A stretch of 64,000 bases of DNA from Inquilinus limosus DSM 16000 (GTDB lineage: Bacteria > Pseudomonadota > Alphaproteobacteria > DSM-16000 > Inquilinaceae). Under the pieces are notes generated by a model. It did not search any database and was not told the DNA's origin. It worked only from the letters and a program-made list of their open reading frames with translations. Every line of letters starts with the position of its first letter. Position 1 is the stretch's first letter. The DNA lies in assembly GCF_000423185.1 (NCBI RefSeq), contig NZ_AUHM01000001.1, forward strand, positions 124,001-188,000, given 5' to 3'. The translations under genes and the position numbers were made by a program. Positions 9,783 through 19,107 of this stretch are shown here, piece by piece.

Positions 9783-9907
9783 GAGCTCGGGTAGGCCCGC
9801 GGATAGGCGGAGGTCTTGGGGTCGGGCGGGCTGACCGAGGCCGCCTTCTTGCCGCAGGCGACGAGGCCGAAGGCGAGGGTCGCGGCGAGGAGGATGCGGA
9901 GAATCAC
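9779..9907 (-). CDS. lptM: Small lipoprotein LptM (YifL-like)
   Basis: 42 residues. The GTG start at 9907 overlaps the argH stop (GTGA), with AGGAG seven or so bases upstream. The product is a signal peptide with lipobox LVAC, then a short polar tail ([18 protein letters not shown]) ending at the lysA start. LptM in E. coli helps LptD assemble; argH-lptM-lysA is a common alphaproteobacterial order. The length is at the lower end of the family. Confidence comes from the lipobox, ribosome site and position rather than from the sparse sequence. Confidence 0.8.
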   Translation of the reverse strand: MILRILLAATLAFGLVACGKKAASVSPPDPKTSAYPRAYPSS

Positions 9908-11343
9908 AGGAAACGCTCCTTTGCGGCTTGGACGGCCTCGCGCACCCGGTCGGGGGCGGTGCCGCCGTAGCTCTGGCGGCTGGCGACCGACGCCTCGGCC
10001 GTCAGCACGGCGTAGACGGCATCGGTGATGCCGGCATGGACCGCCTGCATCTCGGCCAGCGGCAGGTCGGACAGGCGGCAGCCCTTGTCCTCCGCCAGCT
10101 TGACCAGGCGGCCGGTAATGTGATGCGCCTCGCGGAACGGCACGCCGAGCGTGCGCACCAGCCAGTCGGCGAGGTCGGTCGCGGTCGGGAAGCCGGCCTC
10201 GGTCGCCCGGCGCATCGCCTCGGCGTCGACCGTCCAGCTCTCGACCATGCCGGTCATGGCGGCGAGGCACAGCATCAGCGTGTCGTCGGCGTCGAAGACC
10301 GGCTCCTTATCCTCCTGCATGTCCTTCTGATAGGTCAGAGGCAGGCCCTTCATCATCGTCAGCAGGGCGCCGAGGCTGCCGAACACCCGGCCGGCCTTGC
10401 CGCGCACCAGCTCCGCCGCATCCGGGTTGCGCTTCTGCGGCATGATCGAGGAGCCGGTGGAGAAGCTGTCGGACAGGCGGATGAAGCGGAACTGCGGCGT
10501 CGACCACAGCACGATCTCCTCGGCCAGCCGCGACAGGTGCATGGCGCAGATGCCGGCGGCGGCGAGATAGTCGAGCGCGAAGTCGCGGTCGGAGACGCTG
10601 TCGAGCGAATTGGCGGTCGGCCGGTCGAAGCCCAGCGCCTCGGCGGTCCTGTGCCGGTCGATCGGGAAGGGCGTGCCGGCCAATGCCGCGGCGCCGAGCG
10701 GGCATTCATTGGCCCGGGCGCGGGCATCGGCGACGCGGCTGCGGTCGCGGCCCAGCATCTCGACATAGGCCAGGAGGTGGTGGCCGAAGGTGACCGGCTG
10801 CGCCACCTGCAGATGGGTGAAGCCGGGCAGGATGGTGTCGACATGCCGCTCGGCCTGGGCGATCAGCGCCGCCTGCAGCGCCTTGAGGCCCTGCTCCAGC
10901 CGGTCGAAGGCGTCGCGCACCCACAGGCGGAAATCGGTCGCCACCTGGTCGTTGCGGCTGCGCGCCGTATGCAGGCGCCCGGCGGCCGGCCCGATGATCT
11001 CGGCCAGCCGCGCCTCGACATTCATGTGGATGTCTTCGAGCGACGTCTTGAACTCGAACTTGCCCTCGGCGATCTCGCGCTCGACCTGGTCGAGGCCGTG
11101 GGTGATGGCCTCGGCGTCCTCGGCCGAGACGATGCCCTGGGCCGCCAGCATTGCGACATGAGCGCGCGATCCGGCGATGTCCTGCGCCCAGAGCTTGCGG
11201 TCGAAGCCGATCGAGGCGTTGATCCGCTCCATGATCGCGGCCGGGCCGGCGGCGAAGCGGCCGCCCCACATGGTGTTGGCGCCCCCAGGCTGAACCATTT
11301 GGTTCGGTGCGGCGCCGGTGGCAGGCTGGGTCGGATCTGACAT
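9904..11343 (-). CDS. argH: Argininosuccinate lyase
   Basis: About 479 residues. It splits argininosuccinate into arginine and fumarate. The fumarase-superfamily signature [12 protein letters not shown] is present, together with [13 protein letters not shown] and the [11 protein letters not shown] start region. The ATG at 11343 begins [10 protein letters not shown]; alternatives at 11298 and 11274 are in frame, and none has a good ribosome site. At 11343 it is only 14 bases from the divergent tlpA start. It is the first gene of argH-lptM-lysA-DUF4175. Confidence 0.96.
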   Translation of the reverse strand: MSDPTQPATGAAPNQMVQPGGANTMWGGRFAAGPAAIMERINASIGFDRKLWAQDIAGSRAHVAMLAAQGIVSAEDAEAITHGLDQVEREIAEGKFEFKTSLEDIHMNVEARLAEIIGPAAGRLHTARSRNDQVATDFRLWVRDAFDRLEQGLKALQAALIAQAERHVDTILPGFTHLQVAQPVTFGHHLLAYVEMLGRDRSRVADARARANECPLGAAALAGTPFPIDRHRTAEALGFDRPTANSLDSVSDRDFALDYLAAAGICAMHLSRLAEEIVLWSTPQFRFIRLSDSFSTGSSIMPQKRNPDAAELVRGKAGRVFGSLGALLTMMKGLPLTYQKDMQEDKEPVFDADDTLMLCLAAMTGMVESWTVDAEAMRRATEAGFPTATDLADWLVRTLGVPFREAHHITGRLVKLAEDKGCRLSDLPLAEMQAVHAGITDAVYAVLTAEASVASRQSYGGTAPDRVREAVQAAKERFL

Positions 11344-11357
11344 GGGGTGCGGACCGG

Positions 11358-11945
11358 ATGAGGAAGAGGGCAAGGATCGCCGCCGGCGTGGCCGGCCTGG
11401 TGGCGCTGCTGGCGGCGGGCGCGGCCTGGTGGACGCTGCGGACCCCGGAGGGCCGGCCGCCCTTGGGCGGCACCGTCGCCAGCTTCGTCCTGGCCGACCG
11501 GCCGGAGCCGGCACCGGAGATTACCTTCTCCGACGCCGCGGGCAACACCCTTCGTCTCGCCGATTTCCGCGGCAAGGTGGTGCTGGTCAATCTGTGGGCG
11601 ACCTGGTGCGCCCCCTGCGTCAAGGAGATGCCGGCGCTGGACCGGCTGCAGGCGAAGCTGGGCGGCGCCGACTTCGCCGTGCTGGCGCTGTCGATCGACC
11701 GCGAGGGGCTGGCCAAGGTGCAGCCCTTCTTCGCCGCGAACAGGATCACGGCGCTGGCCGCCTATCTCGACCCCGGCGGCCGGTCGCCGGCCGCCTTCGG
11801 CGCCCGCGGCCTGCCGACGACGCTGCTGATCGACCGCGACGGCACGGTGGTCGGCCGCCAGGAGGGCGCCGCCGAGTGGGACGACGACAGCGCGGTCGAC
11901 CTGCTGCGCTTCTATCTCGATCGCGGGAAGGCCGGGTCGGCGTAG
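11358..11945 (+). CDS. TlpA-like membrane-anchored thioredoxin
   Basis: 195 residues. A basic start and a membrane helix at about 7-26 precede a thioredoxin fold whose active site is WCAPC at 83-87. The TlpA/ResA pattern continues with [25 protein letters not shown] and the cis-Pro region [15 protein letters not shown]. The domain lies in the periplasm and should reduce disulfides, for example for cytochrome maturation. An upstream in-frame ATG at 11307 lies inside argH and is less likely. It is divergent from argH, as in relatives. Confidence 0.9.
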   Translation: MRKRARIAAGVAGLVALLAAGAAWWTLRTPEGRPPLGGTVASFVLADRPEPAPEITFSDAAGNTLRLADFRGKVVLVNLWATWCAPCVKEMPALDRLQAKLGGADFAVLALSIDREGLAKVQPFFAANRITALAAYLDPGGRSPAAFGARGLPTTLLIDRDGTVVGRQEGAAEWDDDSAVDLLRFYLDRGKAGSA

Positions 11946-11954
11946 GGCTGCGGC

Positions 11955-12032
11955 TCAGATGGGCATCGAGCCCATGTAAAAGCCGATCAGCACGAGAACG
12001 CCGTAAACCCAGATGATGGTGCGGAGCAACAT
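11955..12032 (-). CDS. Possible small membrane peptide
   Basis: A 25-codon frame, MLLRTIIWVYGVLVLIGFYMGSMPI, with a strongly hydrophobic core and a single predicted membrane helix. AGGA lies about 8 bases before the ATG at 12032. An in-frame ATG at 12065 would extend it to 36 residues (adding MSLGLEPEDRT). It sits just after tlpA on the opposite strand. No family is recognised, and such a short frame could be chance. Confidence 0.4.
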   Translation of the reverse strand: MLLRTIIWVYGVLVLIGFYMGSMPI

Positions 12033-12165
12033 GGTCCTGTCCTCGGGCTCTAGGCCCAGGGACATGTCTACGCCGTCTTCCGTGAATTGAATGTGATGGC
12101 GGTCACGGGTGCGATTTCACGCTGCACCGTTCCCGCAAACGGCCCCGTTTTTGGCCCCTTTTTTG

Positions 12166-12245
12166 TTGTCGTGCCCGGGCTTGACCCGGGCATCCAGAGA
12201 GCGTCGAAACCTTCTGGATTGCCGGGTCAAGCCCGGCAATGACAA
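12166..12245. repeat. Dispersed palindromic repeat, family A, copy 1
   Basis: An 80-base interrupted palindrome. The outer arms TTGTC/GACAA frame two inner hairpins built from GCCCGGGCTTGACCCGGGC and GCCGGGTCAAGCCCGGC, each a palindrome. The halves carry CATCCAGA and TCTGGAT. A near-identical copy lies at 62371-62444. This type of element is common between genes of alphaproteobacteria. Confidence 0.85.
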
Positions 12246-12272
12246 ATAGGGGTCGAGACCACGAGGCCGCCC

Positions 12273-13160
12273 ATGACCATCCGCCCCCGCCGCTCGCTGC
12301 TCTACGTCCCCGGCTCGAACCCGCGCGCGCTGGACAAGGCGCGGATATTGGACGCGGACGGGCTGATCCTGGACCTGGAGGATGCGGTCGCGCCCGACGC
12401 CAAGATCGAGGCACGGGACCGGGTGGTCGCGGCCGTGCGGGCCGGCGGCTGGGGGCCGCGCGAGGTGCTGATCCGCGCCAACGCCGCCGACACGCCCTGG
12501 GGCGCGGACGACCTGGCCGCCATCGCCGGCAGCGGCGCCGACGGCGTCGTCCTGTCCAAGGTCGAGCGGCCCGAGACGGTGCACGCCGCCGAGGCGGCCC
12601 TGAAGGCTGCCGGCGCGCCCGGCACCCTGGCGCTGTGGTGCATGATCGAGACGCCGCTCGGCGTGCTCAACGCCGCCTCCATTGCGGGATCCTCACCCCG
12701 TCTCGCGGGGCTGATCCTCGGCACCTCGGATCTGGCCAAGGATCTGCGGGCGGCGCACGAACCCGGGCGGCAACCGCTGCTGACCGCGCTGGGCCTCTGC
12801 CTCCTGGCCGGCCGCGCCCACGGCCTTGCCGTGATCGACGGGGTGCATCTCGACCTCGAGGACGAGGCCGGCTTCGCCGAGTCGTGCCGCCAGGGCGCGG
12901 CGCTGGGCTTTGACGGCAAGTCCCTGATCCACCCAAAGACCATCGCCGCCGCCAACGCCGCCTTCGCCCCCAGCCCGGAGACGGTGGAGACCGCGCTGCG
13001 CGTGATCGCCGCCCATGCCGCGGCCATGGCCGCCGGCCGGGGCGTCACCGTCGTCGACGGCCGGCTGGTCGAGGCGCTGCACGTCAGCGAGGCGGAACGG
13101 GTGGTGGCGCTGCACCGTGCCATCGCCGAACGCAGCGGTGCGGAGCGGCCACCCGCCTAG
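12273..13160 (+). CDS. HpcH/HpaI-CitE family CoA ester lyase
   Basis: 295 residues. The start RRSLLYVPGSNPRALDKA and the metal-site loop LILDLEDAVAPDAK mark the CitE/Mcl branch of the aldolase superfamily. Also present are WCMIETPLGVLNA (the acidic metal ligand) and a GFDGKSLIHPKT segment. Members cleave or hydrolyse malyl-CoA, methylmalyl-CoA, citramalyl-CoA or citryl-CoA; the substrate cannot be read here. It sits 150 bases before sdhC on the same strand, near the TCA-cycle genes. Confidence 0.88.
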   Translation: MTIRPRRSLLYVPGSNPRALDKARILDADGLILDLEDAVAPDAKIEARDRVVAAVRAGGWGPREVLIRANAADTPWGADDLAAIAGSGADGVVLSKVERPETVHAAEAALKAAGAPGTLALWCMIETPLGVLNAASIAGSSPRLAGLILGTSDLAKDLRAAHEPGRQPLLTALGLCLLAGRAHGLAVIDGVHLDLEDEAGFAESCRQGAALGFDGKSLIHPKTIAAANAAFAPSPETVETALRVIAAHAAAMAAGRGVTVVDGRLVEALHVSEAERVVALHRAIAERSGAERPPA

Positions 13161-13202
13161 TTGCGAATGGCTCTCATCTGCTTGAAATAATTGGCCTGTT
13201 CG

Positions 13203-13231
13203 TTGACTTGCTGCAGTGCGGCGCGTAAGTC
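13203..13231 (+). promoter_or_regulatory. Weak candidate promoter for sdhCDAB
   Basis: TTGACT at 13203-13208 is followed after 17 bases by TAAGTC at 13226-13231. The -35 matches 5/6, but the -10 is poor. It is the best match in the 150-base gap before sdhC. If used, the leader is about 75 bases. Confidence 0.25.
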
Positions 13232-13310
13232 ACTCACGACCCTTTCAGGCTCGTTCGCGACAGGCCGCGCCCGCGCCTGATGCCCATTTGCGCATCGGAG
13301 TAAATTCCGC

Positions 13311-13718
13311 ATGTCCGCCTCCGAGGCAGTTCCTCAGAAACGGCCGAGGCCGCTCTCGCCCCATCTGCAGATCTATCGCCCGCAGATCAGCAGCGCGCTG
13401 TCGATCTTCCACCGCGGCACCGGCATCGCCCTCACCATCGGCACCCTGCTGCTGGCCTGGTGGGTGATCGCCGCGGCCGTCGGGCCCGAGGCCTTCGCGG
13501 CGGCGCAGTGGTTCCTCGGCTCCTGGCTCGGCCTCCTGATGCTGTTCGGCTGGACAGTGGCGCTGTTCTATCATCTCTGCGCCGGCATCCGGCACCTGGC
13601 CTGGGATGCCGGCTGGGGCTACGACCTGCCGACCATGCACAAGACCGGCTACGCCGTGCTGATCGCCACCGCGGTGCTGACCGTGCTGGCCTGGATCATC
13701 GGCCTGGTGGTGTGGTGA
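13311..13718 (+). CDS. sdhC: Succinate dehydrogenase cytochrome b556 subunit
   Basis: 135 residues with three membrane helices. The N-terminal family motif RPLSPHLQIYRPQISSALSIFHRGTGI contributes to the quinone pocket, and HLCAGIRHLAWD in helix two carries the heme-ligand His. The protein anchors complex II and passes electrons to ubiquinone. It is first in sdhCDAB, and its TGA overlaps the sdhD ATG (TGATG). Confidence 0.95.
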   Translation: MSASEAVPQKRPRPLSPHLQIYRPQISSALSIFHRGTGIALTIGTLLLAWWVIAAAVGPEAFAAAQWFLGSWLGLLMLFGWTVALFYHLCAGIRHLAWDAGWGYDLPTMHKTGYAVLIATAVLTVLAWIIGLVVW

Positions 13719-14113
13719 TGACGACCAAGAACACCTCGCTCCGCACTCCGCTGGCGCATGCCCGCGGCCTCGGCTCCGCCAAGTCCGGCTTCGCGCATTG
13801 GCGCGGCCTGCGCATGACCGCCCTGGCGCTGATCCCGCTGACCATCTGGTTCGTGATCGCGGTGATCGCCCATCTCGGGTCGCCGCTGCCGGAGCTGCGC
13901 GCCTGGCTGGCCCATCCGGTCAACGCCGCCCTGTTCATCCTGTTCGTCGTCCTCGGCCTGCATCACGGCGCCAACGGCATGACCGAGGTCTATGAGGACT
14001 ACATCCACGGCCACTACACCAAGCTGATCGCCGATCTGGCGACCAAGGGCCTGGCCCTGTTCCTGGGGGCGGCGATGACCGTCTCCGTCCTCAAGATCGC
14101 CATCCTGGGGTAA
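13718..14113 (+). CDS. sdhD: Succinate dehydrogenase hydrophobic membrane anchor
   Basis: 131 residues with three membrane helices. [17 protein letters not shown] near the start and [18 protein letters not shown] in helix two (heme/quinone side, His and Asp/Tyr) are typical of the alphaproteobacterial SdhD. The ATG at 13718 overlaps the sdhC stop. sdhA starts four bases after the stop. Confidence 0.95.
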   Translation: MTTKNTSLRTPLAHARGLGSAKSGFAHWRGLRMTALALIPLTIWFVIAVIAHLGSPLPELRAWLAHPVNAALFILFVVLGLHHGANGMTEVYEDYIHGHYTKLIADLATKGLALFLGAAMTVSVLKIAILG

Positions 14114-14117
14114 CCCC

Positions 14118-15908
14118 ATGCCAGCCTCTTATACGTTCATCGATCACTACTACGACGTCGTCGTGGTGGGCGGCGGCGGCGCGGGCCTGCGCGCCACCTT
14201 CGGCATGGCCGAGAAGCGGCTGAAGACCGCCTGCATCACCAAGGTCTTCCCGACCCGCAGCCATACCGTCGCGGCCCAGGGCGGCGTCTCCGCCGCGCTG
14301 GGCAACATGGGGCCGGACGACTGGCGCTGGCACATGTACGACACCGTCAAGGGCTCCGACTGGCTCGGCGACCAGGACGCGATCGAGTACATGTGCCGCG
14401 AGGCGATCCCGGCGATCATCGAGCTCGAGCATTACGGCATGCCCTTCAGCCGCACAGCCGAGGGCAAGATCTACCAGCGCGCCTTCGGCGGCATGACCAC
14501 CGAATACGGCAAGGGCCGCGCCTACCGCACCTGCGCCGCGGCCGACCGCACCGGCCACGCCATGCTGCACACCCTGTACCAACAGGCGCTGAAGCACGAG
14601 GCGGAGTTCTTCGTCGAGTACTTCGCCATCGACCTGATCATGGACGAGGAAGGCGCCTGCCGCGGCGTCGTCGCCTGGAACCTGGACGACGGCACGATCC
14701 ACCGCTTCTTCGGCCATCAGACGGTGCTGGCGACCGGCGGCTACGGCCGCGCCTACTTCTCCTGCACCTCGGCCCACACCTGCACCGGCGACGGCGGCGG
14801 CATGGTGGCGCGCGCCGGCCTGCCGCTGCAGGATATGGAGTTCGTGCAGTTCCACCCGACCGGCATCTACGGCGCCGGCTGCCTGATCACCGAAGGCGTG
14901 CGCGGCGAGGGCGGGTACCTGACCAACAGCGAAGGCGAGCGCTTCATGGAGCGCTATGCCCCCTCGGCCAAGGACCTGGCCTCGCGCGACGTGGTCAGCC
15001 GGTCGATGACGATCGAGATCCGCGAGGGCCGCGGCGTCGGCCCGAACAAGGATCACATCCATCTGCATGTCGAGCATCTCGACGCCGACATCATCCACCA
15101 GCGCCTGCCCGGCATCGCCGAAAGCGCCAAGATCTTCGCCGGCGTCGACGTGACCAAGGAGCCGATCCCGGTCCTGCCGACGGTGCACTACAACATGGGC
15201 GGCGTGCCGACCAACGTGCATTGCGAGGTGGTCAACCCGACCGCGGACGACCCGAACCGCGTGGTGCCTGGGCTGATGGCGATCGGCGAGGCGGCCTGCG
15301 TCTCGGTGCACGGCGCCAACCGGCTGGGCTCGAACTCGCTGCTCGACCTCGTGGTCTTCGGCCGCGCCGCCGCGATCCGCTGCGCCGAGATCATCAAGCC
15401 CGGCCAGCCGCACAAGCCCGCGCCGGCCGATGCCGGCCAGTTCGCGCTCGACCGGCTCGACCGGCTGCGCCACGCCAAGCAGGAGATCCGCACCGCCGAC
15501 CTGCGGCTGGAGATGCAGCGCACGATGCAGAACGACGCCGCCGTCTTCCGCACCGGCAAGACGCTGGCCGAGGGCTGCGAGAAGATGGACGTCACCTGGG
15601 ACAAGCAGAAGGGCCTGGGCGTCGCCGACAAGTCGCTGATCTGGAACTCGGACCTGGTGGAGACGCTGGAGCTCGAGAATCTGATGATCAACGCCGTGAC
15701 CACGATCCGGTCGGCGGTCAACCGCGAGGAGAGCCGCGGCGCTCATGCCCGCGAGGACTTCACCGAGCGCGACGACGTCAACTGGATGAAGCACAGCGTC
15801 ATCTGGATCGACGAGGCCGGCAAGACCCGCATCGACTACCGTCCGGTCCATCTCCAGCCGATGACCAACGAAGTCCAGAGCTTCCCGCCGAAGGCGCGGG
15901 TGTACTGA
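14118..15908 (+). CDS. sdhA: Succinate dehydrogenase flavoprotein subunit
   Basis: 596 residues. It oxidises succinate to fumarate using covalently bound FAD. The FAD-binding [12 protein letters not shown] is at about 15-26, and the FAD-attachment His is His49 in [10 protein letters not shown]. Active-site regions [26 protein letters not shown] and [14 protein letters not shown] are all present, and the C-terminus ends in FPPKARVY. Full length, third gene of sdhCDAB. Confidence 0.98.
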   Translation: MPASYTFIDHYYDVVVVGGGGAGLRATFGMAEKRLKTACITKVFPTRSHTVAAQGGVSAALGNMGPDDWRWHMYDTVKGSDWLGDQDAIEYMCREAIPAIIELEHYGMPFSRTAEGKIYQRAFGGMTTEYGKGRAYRTCAAADRTGHAMLHTLYQQALKHEAEFFVEYFAIDLIMDEEGACRGVVAWNLDDGTIHRFFGHQTVLATGGYGRAYFSCTSAHTCTGDGGGMVARAGLPLQDMEFVQFHPTGIYGAGCLITEGVRGEGGYLTNSEGERFMERYAPSAKDLASRDVVSRSMTIEIREGRGVGPNKDHIHLHVEHLDADIIHQRLPGIAESAKIFAGVDVTKEPIPVLPTVHYNMGGVPTNVHCEVVNPTADDPNRVVPGLMAIGEAACVSVHGANRLGSNSLLDLVVFGRAAAIRCAEIIKPGQPHKPAPADAGQFALDRLDRLRHAKQEIRTADLRLEMQRTMQNDAAVFRTGKTLAEGCEKMDVTWDKQKGLGVADKSLIWNSDLVETLELENLMINAVTTIRSAVNREESRGAHAREDFTERDDVNWMKHSVIWIDEAGKTRIDYRPVHLQPMTNEVQSFPPKARVY

Positions 15909-15915
15909 GGACGAC

Positions 15916-16698
15916 ATGGCCGAATTCACCCTGCCCCGCAATTCCAAGGTCCAGCCCGGCAAGACCGTTCGCGTCACGGGCGAGGTCAAGAAGCCGCGGA
16001 CCTTCAAGATCTATCGCTGGGATCCCGACACCGGCGAGAACCCGCGTCTCGACACCTATGAGATCGACCTCGCGCGCTGCGGGCCGATGGTCCTGGACGC
16101 GCTGATCCACATCAAGAACGACATCGACTCGACCCTGACCTTCCGGCGCTCCTGCCGCGAGGGCATCTGCGGGTCCTGCGCGATGAACATCGACGGCACC
16201 AACACGCTGGCCTGCCTCAAGCCGATCGAGGAGGTGCAGGGCGAGGTGAAGATCTACCCGCTGCCGCACATGCCGGTGGTGAAGGACCTGGTGCCGGAGC
16301 TGACCCACATCTACGCGCAATACGCGTCGATCAAGCCCTGGCTGCAGGCCGAGAGCCCGCCGCCGCCCGACCGCGAGCGCCGGCAGAGCCCGGAGGAGCG
16401 CGAGAAGCTGGACGGCCTCTACGAGTGCATCCTGTGCTTCTGCTGCACCACGAGCTGCCCGAGCTACTGGTGGAACGGCGACAAGTATCTGGGGCCGGCG
16501 GTGCTGCTGCAGGCCTATCGCTGGATCGCCGACAGCCGGGACGAGATGACCGGCGAGCGGCTGGACGCGCTGGAGGACCCGTTCCGCCTCTACCGCTGCC
16601 ACACCATCATGAACTGCACCAAGACCTGCCCGAAGGGGCTGAACCCGGCCAAGGCGATCGGCGAGATCAAGAAGCTGATGCTGGAGCGCGCCGGCTGA
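15916..16698 (+). CDS. sdhB: Succinate dehydrogenase iron-sulfur subunit
   Basis: 260 residues. It carries electrons from FAD to quinone. The [2Fe-2S] ligands lie in [15 protein letters not shown]...C, and the [4Fe-4S]/[3Fe-4S] ligands in [17 protein letters not shown] and [17 protein letters not shown]. It is the last gene of the operon and is followed by a strong terminator. Confidence 0.98.
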   Translation: MAEFTLPRNSKVQPGKTVRVTGEVKKPRTFKIYRWDPDTGENPRLDTYEIDLARCGPMVLDALIHIKNDIDSTLTFRRSCREGICGSCAMNIDGTNTLACLKPIEEVQGEVKIYPLPHMPVVKDLVPELTHIYAQYASIKPWLQAESPPPPDRERRQSPEEREKLDGLYECILCFCCTTSCPSYWWNGDKYLGPAVLLQAYRWIADSRDEMTGERLDALEDPFRLYRCHTIMNCTKTCPKGLNPAKAIGEIKKLMLERAG

Positions 16699-16734
16699 CC
16701 GGCCGGCCCGCTCGGCCCCGCCGAAAACCGTCAC

Positions 16735-16765
16735 AAAAAAGCGCTGGTGACCCCGGCGCTTTTTT
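16735..16765 (+). terminator. Rho-independent terminator of sdhCDAB
   Basis: AAAAAAGCGC pairs with GCGCTTTTTT across an 11-base loop. The run of T at 16760-16765 doubles as the terminator tail. It lies 37 bases after the sdhB stop. The A/T symmetry could also let it act on the other strand, but no gene points that way. Confidence 0.85.
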
Positions 16766-16826
16766 CATATCAACCGCGCAGCCTGACGAAGGCTTGCCCA
16801 CCTCACGGAGCGATCCTGCACGCAAC

Positions 16827-16841
16827 ACACTCGAGGAGTGT
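16827..16841 (+). promoter_or_regulatory. Small hairpin over the hss ribosome binding site
   Basis: ACACTC (16827-16832) pairs with GAGTGT (16836-16841) across GAG. The Shine-Dalgarno GAGGAG (16833-16838) lies in the loop and 3' arm, with the ATG at 16850. A six-pair stem is weak but may dampen initiation. Confidence 0.35.
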
Positions 16842-16849
16842 CCCTGTAA

Positions 16850-18262
16850 ATGGCAAAACCCGCGCGCACACCCTTTGCCGGCCGCATTCTCATGGTCGGC
16901 TTCGGCTCCATCGGCCAGGGCGTGCTGCCGCTGCTGCTGCGGCACCTGACCCTGACCTCCGACCGCGTCACCATCGTGACGGCGGAGACGAGAGGCCAGA
17001 AGGAGGCGGAGCTCTACGGCGTCCGCTTCATCCTGGAACCGGTGACCCGCAGCAACTTCCGGACACTGCTCGAACCGCTGCTCGGCCCGGGCGACGCCCT
17101 GGTCAACCTCTCGGTCGACGTCTCCTCGGTCGAACTGATCAAGCTGGCGCGGGAGCGCGGGGCGCTCTACCTCGACACCTGCATCGAGCCCTGGCTCGGC
17201 GGCTACACCGATCCGAATCTCGGCCCGGCCGACCGCTCCAACTACGCGCTGCGCGAGGCGGCGCTGGCGCTCGGCCGCAGCCCCGGCGCGCCGACCGCGG
17301 TGCTGACCCACGGCGCCAATCCCGGCCTGGTCTCGCATTTCGTCAAGCGCGCGCTGCTGGACATCGCCGCCGCGACCGGCTTCGAGCCGCCGGTACCGGC
17401 CGACCGCGCCGGCTGGGCCGGCCTGGCGAAGACGCTGGGGGTCAAGGTCATCCACATCGCCGAGCGCGACACCCAGGTGGCCCGCTTCCCGAAGAAGCCG
17501 GGCGAGTTCGTCAACACCTGGTCGATCGACGGCTTCGTCGGCGAGGGCTGCCAGCCGGCCGAGCTGGGCTGGGGCAGCCATGAGCGGCACTTCCCGGCCG
17601 ACGGCAACCGGCACGTCGCGGGCTCGCAGGCGGCGATCTGGCTGGCCCGCCCCGGCGCCGCGACCCGGGTGCGGACCTGGACGCCGCTGGCCGGGCCGAT
17701 CCACGGCTTCCTGATCACCCACAACGAGGCGATCTCGCTGGCCGACTACCTGACCGTCGGCTCGGGCGCCCAGCCGGAGTACCGGCCGACCGTGCACTAC
17801 GCCTACCACCCGTCCGACGACGCGGTGCTGTCGGTGCACGAATTCGCCGGCCGCAACTATGAGCTGCAGCCGAACAAGCGGCTGATGATGGACGAGATCA
17901 CCGAGGGCATGGACGAGCTGGGCGTGCTGCTGGCCGGCCATGCCAAGGGCGCCTATTGGTACGGCTCGCGCCTGACCATCGGCGAGGCGCGCGAGCTGGC
18001 GCCGCACAACAACGCCACCAGCCTGCAGGTGACCTCGGCGGTGCTGGCCGGCCTGGTCTGGGCGATCGAGAACCCGGATCGCGGCCTGATCGAGCCCGAG
18101 GACATGGACCACGAGCGGGTGCTGGCGGTGGCCGCCCCCTATCTCGGCGAGCTGGCCGGCGCCTTCACCGACTGGACCCCGCTCGAGGGCCGCGGGAAGC
18201 TGTTCCCCGAGGACATCGACCCCGAGGACCCCTGGCAGTTCAAGAACATCCGGGTGGTGTGA
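16850..18262 (+). CDS. hss: Homospermidine synthase
   Basis: 470 residues. It makes sym-homospermidine from putrescine units by NAD-dependent aminobutyl transfer, and homospermidine is a main polyamine of many alphaproteobacteria. The Rossmann start is ILMVGFGSIGQGVLPLLLRH, followed by VNLSVDVSS, YLDTCIEPWLGGY and LTHGANPGLVSHFVK. The length matches bacterial Hss (about 470-480). It overlaps the next gene, a GNAT acetyltransferase, by four bases (GTGA), so the two are probably co-expressed. Confidence 0.95.
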   Translation: MAKPARTPFAGRILMVGFGSIGQGVLPLLLRHLTLTSDRVTIVTAETRGQKEAELYGVRFILEPVTRSNFRTLLEPLLGPGDALVNLSVDVSSVELIKLARERGALYLDTCIEPWLGGYTDPNLGPADRSNYALREAALALGRSPGAPTAVLTHGANPGLVSHFVKRALLDIAAATGFEPPVPADRAGWAGLAKTLGVKVIHIAERDTQVARFPKKPGEFVNTWSIDGFVGEGCQPAELGWGSHERHFPADGNRHVAGSQAAIWLARPGAATRVRTWTPLAGPIHGFLITHNEAISLADYLTVGSGAQPEYRPTVHYAYHPSDDAVLSVHEFAGRNYELQPNKRLMMDEITEGMDELGVLLAGHAKGAYWYGSRLTIGEARELAPHNNATSLQVTSAVLAGLVWAIENPDRGLIEPEDMDHERVLAVAAPYLGELAGAFTDWTPLEGRGKLFPEDIDPEDPWQFKNIRVV

Positions 18263-19032
18263 CCGCCTTCCGGCCCGTGGCCGACCTGCCCCGCGACGAG
18301 CGGGCGCGGGTCGGCGCGCTGGTGGCCGGGCATCCGGTCTTCGCGCTCTACTGGGACGCGGCGCTCGACGCCGCGGCCGCGGGCGACCGCAGCCGGGCGG
18401 TGCGGCTGGAGCCTGAGGGCGTCATCCTGGGCATCGATTTCGACGGGCTGTCGATCTACACCCCGGTCGGCGCCGTCGGCGACGACGCCCTCCTGTCCCT
18501 GATATCCGATCCGCGGCCGCTGGAGCTGCATCTGACGCCCGAGCAGGCGGACCGCCTGCGCCCCGCCTGCCGCGACAGGCTGGCGCTGGAGGACGGGCTG
18601 CGCTTCTACGCCCGGCCGCTCGCCGACGTTTCGGAGCCCGATCCCGCCTGCCGGCGGATGGGACCGGCGGATCTCGAGCCGCTGCGCCGATTCTACGCCG
18701 CGCATTATCCGGCGACGGTGTTCTCCGCCTGGATGCTGGATCTGCCCTTCGTCGCCATCGTCGAGGAGGGCCGGCCGGTCGCCGCCGGTGGCGCCATCGC
18801 CCGCGCCGGCGGCCGGGTGATGATCGGCAACTTCCTGGTCGCCCCCGCCCGCCGCGGCGAAGGGCTGGCCGGGCGGGTCCTGGCCGGCCTGCTGGCGGCG
18901 CTGCGGGCAGAGGGCGTGACGACGGCGCTGCTGGCGACCAACGACGCCAATCCGGCCGCCTGCAGGGTCTATGAGCGCGCCGGCTTTGCCCTGATCGAGC
19001 GCCGGGTGCAGCTGGATCTGCGCGCGGCCTGA
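18259..19032 (+). CDS. GNAT family N-acetyltransferase
   Basis: 257 residues from a GTG start at 18259 that overlaps the hss stop. The C-terminal 120 residues are a GNAT domain: FVAIVEEGRPVAAGGAI, the acetyl-CoA loop VAPARRGEGLAGRVL (RxxGxG/A), then NPAACRVYERAGFALI. The N-terminal 120 residues look like the FR47/MSH-type leader found in some plant and bacterial GNATs. The coupling to hss suggests a polyamine or amine substrate, but this is only positional inference. Confidence 0.82.
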   Translation: MTAFRPVADLPRDERARVGALVAGHPVFALYWDAALDAAAAGDRSRAVRLEPEGVILGIDFDGLSIYTPVGAVGDDALLSLISDPRPLELHLTPEQADRLRPACRDRLALEDGLRFYARPLADVSEPDPACRRMGPADLEPLRRFYAAHYPATVFSAWMLDLPFVAIVEEGRPVAAGGAIARAGGRVMIGNFLVAPARRGEGLAGRVLAGLLAALRAEGVTTALLATNDANPAACRVYERAGFALIERRVQLDLRAA

Positions 19033-19107
19033 CGCGCCGCTGCGGCAGGCCAGGGATGCGCCGCCCGGTCTGGCGTTTCGCCGGGGCTTGGGTTAAGCAC
19101 GCTCGCC

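Noticed and set aside
12103-12414. A 103-codon frame across the family A repeat
   Set aside because: It runs through a palindromic repeat and into the CoA ester lyase gene on the other strand.
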